Source: Bradyrhizobium sediminis
GTDB taxonomy: Bacteria; Pseudomonadota; Alphaproteobacteria; Rhizobiales; Xanthobacteraceae
DNA: 64,000 nt
Reading direction: 5' to 3'
NCBI RefSeq assembly: GCF_018736105.1
Contig: NZ_CP076135.1
Span: 1,114,001 to 1,178,000, forward strand
Shown: piece by piece, positions 56,260-64,000 of the stretch
Position numbering within the stretch: position 1 is the stretch's first letter
Layout: each line of letters opens with the position of its first letter
Position numbers and translations under genes: made by a program
The notes under the pieces: model-generated
Database searches by the model: none
What the model was told of the DNA's origin: nothing
Seen by the model: the letters and a program-made list of their open reading frames with translations, nothing else

Positions 56260-57066
56260 ATGCGCAAGCTTCGTTCGGCCGTTTTTTTCGCCGCCCTCCT
56301 CCTTTCCACCCCCTCTTTCGCCGCCCGCTGCGGCGGCGACTTCAACTCCTTTGTGGCGGCGATGTCGGCGGAGGCGCAGGCGGCGGGGATTTCGCCGGCG
56401 GTGATCAGCCAAGCGCTTTCCGGCGTGACGCAGGATCCGGCGGTATTGAATTTCGACCGGCGCCAGCGCGGCACCTTCAACAAGACCTTCGAGCAATATG
56501 TCTCCACCCGGGTCGGTCCCGGCCGCATCAACATCGGCCGGCAGATGCTGCAGCGTCACGCCGCGCTGCTGTCGCGGATCGAGAAGCGCTTCGGGGTGCC
56601 GCCGCAGATCATCGTCGCGATCTGGGGGCTGGAATCCGATTACGGCAAGGGCGACATCGGTAAGATGCCGGTGGTCCGCACGCTCGCCACCATGGCGCAT
56701 GATTGCCGCCGCACCGAATTGTTCCAGGGCGAACTCCTGGCGGCGCTGAAGATCGTGCAGCGCGGCGATCTGCCCCTGCGCGACCTGATCGGGGCGTTTG
56801 CCGGCGAAATCGGCCAGACGCAATTTTTGCCGTCGTCCTACATCAAATACGGCGTCGATTTCGACGGCAACGGCCATGTCGACCTGCGCCACAGCATCCC
56901 CGACGTATTGGCCTCCACCGCCAACCTGCTGCACGTCAGCGGCTTCAAGAACGGCGCGCCCTATGGCGAAGGCACCGCAAATTTCGAAGCCATGCGCGAA
57001 TGGAACCGTGCCACGATCTACCGCAAGACGATTGCGTATTTCGCCGATCGGCTGGTGGGGCAGTAG
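56260..57066 (+). CDS. MltB-type lytic murein transglycosylase
   Basis: A 268-aa protein. The signal AVFFAALLLSTPSFAARC is followed by an SLT_2 domain: catalytic Glu in VAIWGLESDYGKGDIGKMP, then TMAHDCRRTELFQGELLAAL and GEIGQTQFLPSSYIKYGVDF, ending ANLLHVSGFKNGAPYGEG. It is full length, and closer to the standard MltB pattern than the preceding paralogue. Confidence 0.93.
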   Translation: MRKLRSAVFFAALLLSTPSFAARCGGDFNSFVAAMSAEAQAAGISPAVISQALSGVTQDPAVLNFDRRQRGTFNKTFEQYVSTRVGPGRINIGRQMLQRHAALLSRIEKRFGVPPQIIVAIWGLESDYGKGDIGKMPVVRTLATMAHDCRRTELFQGELLAALKIVQRGDLPLRDLIGAFAGEIGQTQFLPSSYIKYGVDFDGNGHVDLRHSIPDVLASTANLLHVSGFKNGAPYGEGTANFEAMREWNRATIYRKTIAYFADRLVGQ

Positions 57067-57093
57067 CGCTTCTCACGCGCCACACTCACAACT

Positions 57094-57192
57094 GTCATCG
57101 CCCGCGAAAGCGGGCGATCCAGTATTCCAGAGACGGCAGTGATGGAATCGATGGGCCGCGGCCTACTGGATCCCCGCATGCGCGGGGATGAC
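57094..57192. repeat. Palindromic intergenic repeat
   Basis: Hairpins CGCCCGCgaaaGCGGGCG and CCCCGCatgCGCGGGG lie between GTCAT and ATGAC ends. Same class as the elements at 36543 and 38293. Confidence 0.85.
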
Positions 57193-57246
57193 AACAGTGG
57201 GCGGAGCGGGCGCCGTGCTTCGCATCGCGCGCGGACTGACAACCAC

Positions 57247-58092
57247 CTACTTCCCCTTCGCCGCCATCTTCTCGATCCGCTTCGCCAGCACCGCCCAGTA
57301 AGTGCCGGGCCGGAACCGTTGCAGCAAATCCATGAAGCGGGCGTCGCCTCCGATCAGGATGCGCGGCTGGTTCTTCTCGATGCCTTCGATGATGCGCAGC
57401 GCTGCTGCTGCCGGCGAGGTCTTGGCCATCGTATCGAAGCGCTCGATCGATTGCGCGCGGCGGGCATTGTCGGTCATGCCGGAGCCGGTGCGGGAGTTGC
57501 GGGCGATGTTGGTGGAAACGCCGCCGGGATGCACCACCGACAGCCGCACCGGGCTGTTCGCCATCTGCAGCTCGTGCCGCAGGCTTTCCGAAAAGCCGCG
57601 CACTGCGAACTTCGCCGCGCAATAGGCGGTCTGGCCGGGCGGCGCGATGATGCCGAAGATCGAGGAGAGGTTGACGATGTGCGCCTCCGGCTTCTGCGAC
57701 AACTGGGGCAGGAACGCGCGGGTGCCGTGCACCACGCCCCAGAAATTGATGTTGAAGAGCCATTCCATCTGGGCCTGGTCGACTTCGTTGAACATGCCCA
57801 TCAGCGCGACGCCGGCATTGTTGATGACGATGTTGAGGCCGGGATGGGCCGCGATGGCTGCTTGCGCGAAGGCCTCGATCTGCTTGGGCACGCCGACGTC
57901 GACCTGGTGCACCGTGACCTTGCGCTGCTGCTGCGCTTGACCGATCTCGGCGGCCAGCGCCTGCAGGCCGGTCTCGTCGCGGTCAGCCAGCGCCAGGTCG
58001 CAGCCGCGCGCGGCAAGCTCGAGCGCCAGCGCCCGGCCGATGCCACTGGCGGCGCCGGTCACGGCTGCCGCTGCTCCATTGATCGCAGTCAT
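57247..58092 (-). CDS. Short-chain dehydrogenase/reductase
   Basis: A 281-aa classical SDR. Cofactor site AAAVTGAASGIGRALALELA with Asp in LALADRDETGL (NAD-type), then VINNAGVALMGMF, Ser in VNLSSIFGIIA and the YxxxK site in TAYCAAKFAVRGFSESLRHE. The C-terminal extension (FMDLLQRFRPGTYWAVLAKR) resembles acyl- or lipid-acting SDRs. Substrate unknown. Confidence 0.9.
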   Translation of the reverse strand: MTAINGAAAAVTGAASGIGRALALELAARGCDLALADRDETGLQALAAEIGQAQQQRKVTVHQVDVGVPKQIEAFAQAAIAAHPGLNIVINNAGVALMGMFNEVDQAQMEWLFNINFWGVVHGTRAFLPQLSQKPEAHIVNLSSIFGIIAPPGQTAYCAAKFAVRGFSESLRHELQMANSPVRLSVVHPGGVSTNIARNSRTGSGMTDNARRAQSIERFDTMAKTSPAAAALRIIEGIEKNQPRILIGGDARFMDLLQRFRPGTYWAVLAKRIEKMAAKGK

Positions 58093-58151
58093 CAGATGTC
58101 ACTCCAGGATGGGAACAGGATTTTGAAGGGCGGCGATGACGAAGAGCCCAA

Positions 58152-58179
58152 AATCAAAAAGGCGGGCACAAGGCCCGCC
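58152..58179 (-). terminator. Terminator of the Lys/Ala peptide gene
   Basis: GGCGGGC/GCCCGCC (58161-58167 with 58173-58179); on the minus strand it is followed by TTTTTGATTTT. It lies 69 bp after the small ORF and before the SDR start. Confidence 0.85.
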
Positions 58180-58247
58180 GCTTTAAAAATCACTTCGCCT
58201 GGCACCGGGTGCCCGGGCGGAGCTGAGGCTCCACCCGGGCTTGAAAG

Positions 58248-58316
58248 TTACTTCTTGGCCTTCTTCTTCGACTTTGCCTTCTTCGCCTTTTTCGCCTTCT
58301 TCGCTTTCTTAGCCAT
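58248..58316 (-). CDS. 22-residue Lys/Ala-rich peptide
   Basis: ATG 58316 has AGAGG 6 nt upstream. The peptide is made of repeats of AKK/KAK plus one Ser, with 13 Lys in 22 residues, like a histone H1 or HU tail. A separate terminator follows downstream, so the unit looks like a real short gene. Binding to nucleic acid is inferred from charge only. Confidence 0.6.
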   Translation of the reverse strand: MAKKAKKAKKAKKAKSKKKAKK

Positions 58317-58753
58317 AGCATCCTCTTTGGGTTTAATGGGTGGAAACGCGACACGAGGCATGCTCGGGGAGGGCCTAGCCTCGCAACAGCCTCAATCGTC
58401 ATCCGAGCAGATTCGCAGGCGACTGCCTCGCGCTGTCACGCCGCTGTCATCACGTTATCCACAGCTGTTATGGGTTTTTGGCCTGCTTTTCGCCGGCGTC
58501 ATGCGCCACGCCGCCGCGTCACGGTTAACGCCGCGCCAACATGGCGGCGCTGGCTGCATCGATCCGGTACAGCGGTGCGGTGGCGCCAAGTGTTCCCGTC
58601 GTATTCATCATTTCAAAACCACGGCAGCGATTGCCGCGCCGCGGTGAGGGTCCGTTAAGTGCCGCGGCTGCACTTTGTTGCCAACAAGGGGATCGTCATG
58701 GGTGGGCTGTTGGATAACAGGGGAGGCAGAGCCATGGGTGTTCTGACTTCGCG
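58317..58753. other. Intergenic region before the GGDEF gene, with leader ORF
   Basis: No full gene is seen. It holds one exact DnaA-box-like TTATCCACA (58455-58463), which may be chance. It also holds a short ORF of 20 codons from ATG 58698 (AAGGGG upstream) with an in-frame second ATG at 58734 (GGGGAGG upstream); its TGA at 58758 overlaps the GGDEF start. Confidence 0.5.
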
Positions 58754-58760
58754 ATGCTGA
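58698..58760 (+). CDS. Possible 20-residue leader peptide of the GGDEF gene
   Basis: The frame encodes MGGLLDNRGGRAMGVLTSRC. Both candidate ATGs (58698, 58734) have good ribosome sites, whereas the GGDEF ATG at 58754 has none of its own. Stop and start overlap by 7 bp, which suggests translational coupling. It may only be a coupling device. Confidence 0.45.
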   Translation: MGGLLDNRGGRAMGVLTSRC

Positions 58761-59980
58761 ATGTTCCGACGCTGTGGACGGCGTTCGTCATCAATTTTCT
58801 CGCGCTCGGCCTGATCTGGGCCTACGTCGCGCGCAGCTACCCGAGCTTCGGGGCCGCACGGTTCTGGACCGCCTCGACGTTCGCCGCGGCCGCCGGCGCA
58901 TCGCTGGCAAGCCTGCGCGTCTTGGTGGATTCGCTGCTGCCGCTGCTGGCCGGCGGCACCGTGCTGATTCTGGCCGCCTGCCTGGCCGCGATGGGCATCC
59001 GGCGGTTCTACGGCCAACCGGTCGGCTGGCGCCAAACCGCGCTGACCACCGGCCTGGGCTGCGCCGGCATGACCTTCTTCATCTTCGGCTACGATAACGT
59101 GCCGATCCGGCTGGCGATCTATTCGGTCGCCCAGGTGCTGCCGATCATCCTGACGCTGAAGCTGTTGCTGTCGCGGCAGAACGGCCGCATCAACCCCGGC
59201 GCGCGGCTGGCGGCCACCGTCGCCATCCTGATCATCGCCATCTATGCCTTCCGGGTCGTGAGCAACCTGTTCAATGCCGGCGTCGAATTCTCGTTCATCC
59301 GTTTCAATCCGGTGCAGTCTGTCCTGATTCTGGTCCTGATGTTCCTGTCGATGGCGTGGAATTTCGGTTTCCTGCTGATGGCGATGGACCGGCTGCGCAA
59401 CGAGGTCGCCGACCTGGCGCTGCTCGACGATCTCACCGGCGTCGGCAACCGCCGGCACCTGTTGCAGCGGCTGACCGAGGAATGCGCGCGGTCGGAGCGC
59501 AGCGGCGAAGCGTTCTCGCTGCTGGTGATCGACCTCGACGGTTTCAAGGCGATCAACGATACCCATGGCCACGCCGCGGGCGACGCCTGCCTGCAGCATT
59601 TCACCCTGATGGCGCAGACCCGGCTGCGGCCCGGCGACATGCTGGCGCGCACCGGCGGCGACGAGTTCTGCGTCGTGCTGCCGTCCTCGACCTTGCGCGA
59701 GGGCGCGATGATCGCCCGCCGCATCCTGGATGTCTGCCGCGAGGATGCCGAGGCCTGCGTCGGCAACGATATCCCGATCTCGCTCTCGATCGGGGTGGCG
59801 CAGTGGACGAGACAGATGGGAAACTTCCCGGACCGGCTGATGGCCGCCGCCGACCACGCGCTCTACGCCGCCAAGAAGGACGGCAAGAACCGCCACGCGG
59901 TTTACGATCCCGCCCCGCCGCTGGCGCCCGGGATCAACCCCGCGGCGATGCCGGAGCGAGCCCTGCGCAAGCATGCGTGA
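58754..59980 (+). CDS. Membrane-bound GGDEF diguanylate cyclase
   Basis: A 408-aa protein. Six or so TM helices (TAFVINFLALGLIWAYVARS, VRVLVDSLLPLLAGG region, LAATVAILIIAIYAF, PVQSVLILVLMFLSMAWNFG) form an N-terminal sensor. The GGDEF domain starts at ALLDDLTGVGNRRHLLQRLT and has an intact active site (RTGGDEFCVVLP). RPGD five residues before GGDEF is an intact inhibitory site, so it should make cyclic di-GMP with product inhibition. Translation may depend on the upstream leader ORF. Confidence 0.92.
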   Translation: MLNVPTLWTAFVINFLALGLIWAYVARSYPSFGAARFWTASTFAAAAGASLASLRVLVDSLLPLLAGGTVLILAACLAAMGIRRFYGQPVGWRQTALTTGLGCAGMTFFIFGYDNVPIRLAIYSVAQVLPIILTLKLLLSRQNGRINPGARLAATVAILIIAIYAFRVVSNLFNAGVEFSFIRFNPVQSVLILVLMFLSMAWNFGFLLMAMDRLRNEVADLALLDDLTGVGNRRHLLQRLTEECARSERSGEAFSLLVIDLDGFKAINDTHGHAAGDACLQHFTLMAQTRLRPGDMLARTGGDEFCVVLPSSTLREGAMIARRILDVCREDAEACVGNDIPISLSIGVAQWTRQMGNFPDRLMAAADHALYAAKKDGKNRHAVYDPAPPLAPGINPAAMPERALRKHA

Positions 59981-60001
59981 AGCGTGCTAGACGCTGGGGC
60001 C

Positions 60002-60625
60002 ATGAACGTTCGCCTGCCAGCGATGGCGCTCGCCGCCATCATGATCGTTGCTCCGGCCGCCGCGCAGACGCCCGACCTCGGGACCATCGCGAAGGCGTCG
60101 GGCACGCCCGACATTCCCGGACTGAAGATGGTCTGGCTGGCGCCCTGGGGCGAGGTCGCAAAGGCCCATCCCTGGCGCAACATCATCGTGCACCAGACCG
60201 AGGGACCGGCCGGCTCGGCGCGCGGCGGCGCGCAGGCGCAGGCCAGGAACCCGACGCGGCGCGGCGTCACCGTCTGGGTCGAAACCGACGGCACGGTGTA
60301 CTGGGCGGTGGCGGAGAATCTGGTGCCGACCCATGGCGACGGCGCCAACCGCAACGACAACAAATACATCGACAACCGCCCGACCTTCCGCCAGGTGGTG
60401 GGCGCCAATTCGATCGGGGTGGAATTCGCCGGCAATTATCCCGATGTCGCGCGCGGCCCGACCGAGGCGCAGATCGAGGCGTGGCGAATTCTGGTGAAGC
60501 TGCTGAGGGCCCGCTACGGCATCCCGCTCGAGCGGGTCTATGCCCATAACTGGATCGACTACAAGGACGCCCGCTATTGCGAAGGCTGCGCGCTGGCGAC
60601 GCTGGCGAGGCAGTGGGGAGAGTAG
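60002..60625 (+). CDS. N-acetylmuramoyl-L-alanine amidase (Amidase_2 type)
   Basis: A 207-aa protein. ATG 60002 is followed by a signal peptide (LPAMALAAIMIVAPAAAQ). The zinc amidase fold is seen in NIIVHQTEGPAGSARGG (first His), VEFAGNYPDVARGPTEAQIE and VYAHNWIDYKDARYCEGC (second His and third ligand). It cleaves the stem peptide from muramic acid in the periplasm. It is 21 bp after the GGDEF gene. Confidence 0.88.
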   Translation: MNVRLPAMALAAIMIVAPAAAQTPDLGTIAKASGTPDIPGLKMVWLAPWGEVAKAHPWRNIIVHQTEGPAGSARGGAQAQARNPTRRGVTVWVETDGTVYWAVAENLVPTHGDGANRNDNKYIDNRPTFRQVVGANSIGVEFAGNYPDVARGPTEAQIEAWRILVKLLRARYGIPLERVYAHNWIDYKDARYCEGCALATLARQWGE

Positions 60626-60652
60626 GCAATGAGGGGGTGAACTCTCAACAAT

Positions 60653-60696
60653 GTCATCCCGGCCTAGTGCGCAATTGCGCACTAGGCCGGGACGAC
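60653..60696. repeat. Palindromic repeat with a 34-bp perfect palindrome
   Basis: The perfect palindrome runs 60658-60691, with core GTGCGCAATTGCGCAC and CCCGGCCTA arms. The flanks GTCAT/GACGAC extend it imperfectly. Confidence 0.9.
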
Positions 60697-60723
60697 GCAG
60701 CATTTGTTGAAGCGTTCACCCGA

Positions 60724-60755
60724 AAACAAAAAAGCCGGCGTTGCCGCCGGCTTCC
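60724..60755 (-). terminator. Terminator after rpoH
   Basis: GCCGGCG/CGCCGGC (60734-60740 with 60745-60751), loop of 4, followed on the minus strand by TTTTTTG. Confidence 0.9.
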
Positions 60756-60779
60756 CTGTCTCGTTTCGATCCGCCTAAC

Positions 60780-61679
60780 TCAGTGCGCGGCTTCCAGCGC
60801 GGCCGCTTCCTGTTTGGCAATGGTGCCCTTGACGGCCGACTGCACCTTCTCGAAGGCGCGGACCTCGATCTGCCGCACGCGTTCGCGCGACACGCCGAAT
60901 TCGGCGGCGAGGTCTTCCAGCGTCATCGGCTCCTCCGCCAGACGCCGCGCTTCGAAGATGCGGCGTTCGCGCGGATTGAGCACGCCGATGGCGCCGTTCA
61001 GCGCCTGCCGGCGATGATCGAACTCCTCGTGCTCGGCCATGATGGCTTCCTGGTTGGGCGAGGTGTCGACCAGCCAGTCCTGCCATTCGCCGGCTTCGCC
61101 GTCGTCGCGGATCGGCGCGTTGAGCGAGGCATCGCCGCCGAGACGGCGGTTCATGTCGATCACGTCCTGGTCCGTGACGCCGAGGCGCTTGGCAATCAGC
61201 TTCACCTGGTCGGGGCGGAGATCACCCTCGTCCAGCGCGGAGATCTTGCTCTTCGCCTTGCGCAGGTTGAAGAACAGCTTCTTCTGGTTCGCGGTGGTGC
61301 CCATTTTCACGAGCGACCAGGAACGCAGGATGTACTCTTGTATCGAGGCCTTGATCCACCACATGGCATAGGTGGCAAGCCGAAAGCCCTTTTCGGGCTC
61401 GAACCGCTTGACCGCCTGCATCAGGCCGACATTGCCTTCCGAGACGACCTCGGAGATCGGCAAGCCGTAGCCGCGATAGCCCATGGCGATCTTGGCCACG
61501 AGCCGGAGATGGCTGGTGACGAGGTGGTGTGCCGCGTCGCGATCGTCATGCTCGCGCCAGCGCTTGGCGAACATGTATTCCTGCTGGGGTTCCAGCATCG
61601 GAAATTTGCGGATCTCGGCGAGGTAGCGGGAGAGGCCGGATTCTCCGTTGAGAACCGGCAGGGTAGCTGTACGGGCCAT
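60780..61679 (-). CDS. rpoH: Heat-shock sigma factor RpoH (sigma-32)
   Basis: A 299-aa sigma factor. Region 2 is seen in LVTSHLRLVAKIAMGYRGYG and GFRLATYAMWWIKASIQEYI. The RpoH box QKKLFFNLRKAKSKI is intact, and region 4 ends SRERVRQIEVRAFEKVQSAV. It directs RNA polymerase to heat-shock promoters. A strong terminator follows, and a near-palindrome lies about 90 bp upstream. Confidence 0.96.
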   Translation of the reverse strand: MARTATLPVLNGESGLSRYLAEIRKFPMLEPQQEYMFAKRWREHDDRDAAHHLVTSHLRLVAKIAMGYRGYGLPISEVVSEGNVGLMQAVKRFEPEKGFRLATYAMWWIKASIQEYILRSWSLVKMGTTANQKKLFFNLRKAKSKISALDEGDLRPDQVKLIAKRLGVTDQDVIDMNRRLGGDASLNAPIRDDGEAGEWQDWLVDTSPNQEAIMAEHEEFDHRRQALNGAIGVLNPRERRIFEARRLAEEPMTLEDLAAEFGVSRERVRQIEVRAFEKVQSAVKGTIAKQEAAALEAAH

Positions 61680-61767
61680 TCGAGCGCCCTCCAGTGGTTC
61701 AGGCCCCCGATAGCGGCGGGCCCGGCAGACGGACGCTGTGTTAAAGCCGCCCGGGCTGCGATGTTCC

Positions 61768-61785
61768 GCGTTGGATATTCAACGC
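61768..61785. promoter_or_regulatory. Inverted repeat upstream of rpoH
   Basis: GCGTTG-GATATT-CAACGC, 6-bp arms, lies 89 bp before the rpoH start. It could be an operator; no protein is known to me for it. Confidence 0.4.
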
Positions 61786-61895
61786 AGGTGCAACATACAC
61801 TAAATCGAGCGGCTTTTGGAAGGATTGTGGGGGTCACGTCCCCGTGTGGCAGGTATAACCTACTGACATAACGCCACTTTTTCAGAAGGCCTGCG

Positions 61896-62909
61896 TCATA
61901 GCGCCGCTCGCAGGGCGCCTTGCAGGAGAAGCAAATCCTCCGGCAGATCGGCTTCCCAGTGCAAAATCTCCCCGGTTTTGGGGTGTTCCAGCGCCAGAAG
62001 ATATGCGTGCAGCGCTTGGCGGCCGAGGCCGGCGAGGGCCGCCTGGGCCTGGGGGCCGAGGTGGCTGGCCTTGGTCTTGAAGTGCGGGCCATAGACGGCG
62101 TCGCCCATCAGGGGGTGGCCGATATGGGCCAGATGCACCCGGATCTGGTGGGTGCGGCCGGTCTCGAGCTGGCAGGCCAACAGGGCGGCGACCGGTTTGC
62201 CGTCGCGCCCGTTGAAGGTCTCCCGGATTTCCCAATGGGTGACGGCCTCGCGGCCGCCCTCGCGCACCGCCATCTTCTCCCGGGCATAGGGGTGGCGGTC
62301 GATCGGCACGTCGACGGTGCCGCGCTGCCGGTTCGGCACGCCCCAGACGAAGGCCAAATAGCCGCGCCGCATCTCGTTGGTGCGGCCATGGTCGGCGAAT
62401 TGCTCGGTCAGCGATTTATGCGCGCGGTCGTTCTTGGCCACCACCATCAGCCCGGTGGTGTCCTTGTCGAGCCGGTGCACGATGCCCGGGCGCTTGACGC
62501 CGCCGATGCCGGAAAGGCTGGCCCCGCAATGGGCGATCAGGGCGTTGACCAGGGTGCCGGTTTCGTGGCCGGCGGCCGGATGCACCACGAGGCCCCTGGG
62601 CTTGTCGATGACGACGATGTCGTCGTCCTCGTAGACGATATCGAGCGCGATATCTTCGCCCGCAGGCTCGGCGGCGACCGCTTCCGGCACGTCGATTGTG
62701 ATCGTATCGCCCGCGGTGACATGATAAGCGGGGTCGCGGATGGGGGCGCCTCCGGCGGTGACGGAACCGGCCAGGATCAGCGCTTTCAGCCGCGAGCGCG
62801 ACAGCTCCGGACGGCGCACCGCCAGCACGCGGTCGAGCCGGGCCGATCCCTCGTCGCCGGCGACGGTGACCCTGAACCTCTGACCGCTATTCGAAGACGA
62901 GCTTTGCAT
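61896..62909 (-). CDS. rluD: RluD-type 23S rRNA pseudouridine synthase
   Basis: A 337-aa protein. ATG 62909 (MQSSSSNSGQRFRVTVAGDE) is preferred; the longer frame crosses the divergent gene. An S4-like domain (RLDRVLAVRRPELSRSRLKA) is followed by the catalytic core with Asp in GIVHRLDKDTTGLMVVAKND, then LETGRTHQIRVHLAHIGHPL. It modifies uridines in helix 69 of 23S rRNA if it is the true RluD orthologue. Its start codon overlaps that of the divergent gene by two bases. Confidence 0.93.
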   Translation of the reverse strand: MQSSSSNSGQRFRVTVAGDEGSARLDRVLAVRRPELSRSRLKALILAGSVTAGGAPIRDPAYHVTAGDTITIDVPEAVAAEPAGEDIALDIVYEDDDIVVIDKPRGLVVHPAAGHETGTLVNALIAHCGASLSGIGGVKRPGIVHRLDKDTTGLMVVAKNDRAHKSLTEQFADHGRTNEMRRGYLAFVWGVPNRQRGTVDVPIDRHPYAREKMAVREGGREAVTHWEIRETFNGRDGKPVAALLACQLETGRTHQIRVHLAHIGHPLMGDAVYGPHFKTKASHLGPQAQAALAGLGRQALHAYLLALEHPKTGEILHWEADLPEDLLLLQGALRAAL

Positions 62910-63246
62910 GACCGAAACCGTTGCGCCCGAACCGACCCCCGAGCAGGCCGCGCTGTTCGCGCGGGTGCGGCGGATGATGCTGATTGCGGGCCTTACCACG
63001 GCGCTGGCGGTAGCGGCCGTTCTGATCGCCATCGGCTACCGCCTTTTCCGATCCGAGGGAAGTGTGACGGCCGCCGCCACCGAAGTCACCGCCAGCCTGC
63101 CGAAGGGCGCCCGCATCGTCGCAACCGGCATCGCCGGCGACCGGCTGCTGCTGACGCTGGATATCGGCGGCGTCACCGAAATCCGCACCTTCGACGCGCG
63201 CACGCTGAAACCGGCCGGAAGGCTGAAATTCGTCAGCGAACCCTGA
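62908..63246 (+). CDS. Small single-span membrane protein (DUF6476-like)
   Basis: A 112-aa protein. The acidic N-terminus (MTETVAPEPTPEQAALFARV) is followed by one TM span (RMMLIAGLTTALAVAAVLIA) and a small beta domain (GARIVATGIAGDRLLLTLDI). It resembles conserved Rhizobiales proteins placed divergently to rluD. The start overlaps the rluD start (CATG), so the ribosome site lies inside rluD (GAAGACGAG). Confidence 0.75.
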   Translation: MTETVAPEPTPEQAALFARVRRMMLIAGLTTALAVAAVLIAIGYRLFRSEGSVTAAATEVTASLPKGARIVATGIAGDRLLLTLDIGGVTEIRTFDARTLKPAGRLKFVSEP

Positions 63247-63384
63247 ACCGGCCGCGGATGGAAATCCTGCTGCTTCGATACAAGAAGCCCGGGACGAGAG
63301 GGTCGCCTCGGTTGAGTCTTGCCAAGCAATACAACGTCTGATTTAGAGATTGTCGGATGGGGTTTTCATCGGCTGAGATTGGGC

Positions 63385-63903
63385 ATGGGGCAACTGTATC
63401 GTATCGTCCTGGTGTTTTGTGCTGTCCTTCAACTGGCCGCATGCGCCGGAACTTCAGCGATTGAATCTCAATCAAAACTGAGGGATTCGCGGCTGGCGAG
63501 AATGTACTTCCTGCGCGAGCAGGGAGTTCTCGGTGCCTTGGGCGGGGCCGTACCAGCGGCTGAAATAAGAGTTGACGGAAAACCCGTAGGATCGGTGACC
63601 AACGGCTCCTACATCTTCGTCGATCGCCCGCCAGGGCTCCTTAAACTGTCTGTCCAGAACGGAATATCACTTGCCTTCGAAACCGAAACCCGGGTCGAGG
63701 CCGGTGGGACGTACTATTTTAACATCGGGGTGCCGAAAACGGGGGCTCCGGGAATGGACCTTTTGAATCAGGCCTATGCGGGAGGCAGCGGGCAACAGAT
63801 GCGTGCTCAATCCCCGCTGAGCGCCGGATTTTCGGGAGCAGTCCTTTACAGTCTCGACCCCTCCGCCGGCGCTGCGGAGATTGCACGCCTAAAGCCGGGC
63901 TGA
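63385..63903 (+). CDS. Lipoprotein with DUF2846-like domain
   Basis: A 172-aa protein. ATG 63385 gives a lipoprotein signal with lipobox LQLAACAG (Cys about 20 residues in). The mature part has ARMYFLREQGVLGALGGAVP, AEIRVDGKPVGSVTNGSYIF, VDRPPGLLKLSVQ and TRVEAGGTYYFNIGVPKTG, the pattern of DUF2846-type lipoproteins. Envelope location is clear, function unknown. Codon use is a little more A/T-rich than that of its neighbours. Confidence 0.8.
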   Translation: MGQLYRIVLVFCAVLQLAACAGTSAIESQSKLRDSRLARMYFLREQGVLGALGGAVPAAEIRVDGKPVGSVTNGSYIFVDRPPGLLKLSVQNGISLAFETETRVEAGGTYYFNIGVPKTGAPGMDLLNQAYAGGSGQQMRAQSPLSAGFSGAVLYSLDPSAGAAEIARLKPG

Positions 63904-64000
63904 AACCGGAATTCCTCGGAATGAAGGCTTTCGGACCCCGATTCCGGCTTGTTGAAGGTCGCCACGGGTCGCCGTTCGTTCGCGGGCCAGGATCCTCGGC
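63904..64000. other. Downstream end of window
   Basis: The last 97 bp hold no recognised gene or repeat. Confidence 0.4.

Noticed and set aside
58455..58463. DnaA box TTATCCACA as an origin
   Set aside because: A single exact box is expected about once per two windows by chance, and there is no AT-rich unwinding region or dnaA nearby.

Overview
The window looks like chromosomal DNA of a high-G+C alphaproteobacterium of the Bradyrhizobium/Rhodopseudomonas type. The evidence is the gene content (two phasins, Rhizobiales-style DnaG, RpoD and RpoH, a PdhS/PleC-like PAS sensor kinase, carA and carB apart), a tRNA-His without the G-1/C73 pair, clustered GANTC sites of the CcrM type, and many short palindromic intergenic repeats. 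No integrase, transposase, rRNA or CRISPR array was seen.

Layout. 0.3-5.7 kb: a Cus-type heavy-metal efflux operon (small Cys/Met-rich protein, FixH/YtkA-like protein, CusB-like adaptor, CusA-like pump). 5.7-10.6 kb: a segment with a Zn/Cd-type P1B ATPase, a transglutaminase-like protein behind a FixK/FNR-type box, and a CBS-BON protein. It lies between two nearly identical 327-bp copies of the 3' end of the large sensor kinase gene at 10.3-14.0 kb. 14-15.3 kb: two phasins. 15.5-18.8 kb: tRNA-His, small envelope proteins, an orphan ParA-like ATPase behind a GANTC-rich region, and two small membrane ORFs of 44 and 49 aa. 19-24.3 kb: a DapA-family enzyme, a possible ncRNA, LysR-trxB, Lrp, DoxX and greA. 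24.4-35.1 kb: carB and, 6 kb away on the same strand, carA. Between them are an odd tRNA-Cys-like gene, a methyltransferase, two DUF1254/DUF1214 proteins and a thioesterase. 35-46.6 kb: ordinary metabolic, membrane and regulatory genes, including an ArsR-SRPBCC-SRPBCC operon and an SDR-ECF sigma pair. 46.8-51.3 kb: dnaG-rpoD, the classic macromolecular synthesis pair.

51.4-53.8 kb: the most unusual region. Five consecutive small proteins, each with a short N-terminal helix and a winged-helix-like C-terminus, are followed by an HNH nuclease. All six genes are on one strand with tight spacing. The DNA is visibly less G+C-rich than its surroundings, has a TTGACA promoter that predicts a leaderless mRNA, and is followed by a decayed partial copy of a gene that lies about 0.9 kb further on. 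I read it as a recently gained accessory module, possibly for defence; that function is inference. 54-64 kb: cell-wall enzymes (two MltB-type transglycosylases, an amidase), a GGDEF cyclase, a 22-residue Lys/Ala peptide gene, rpoH, rluD and a lipoprotein.
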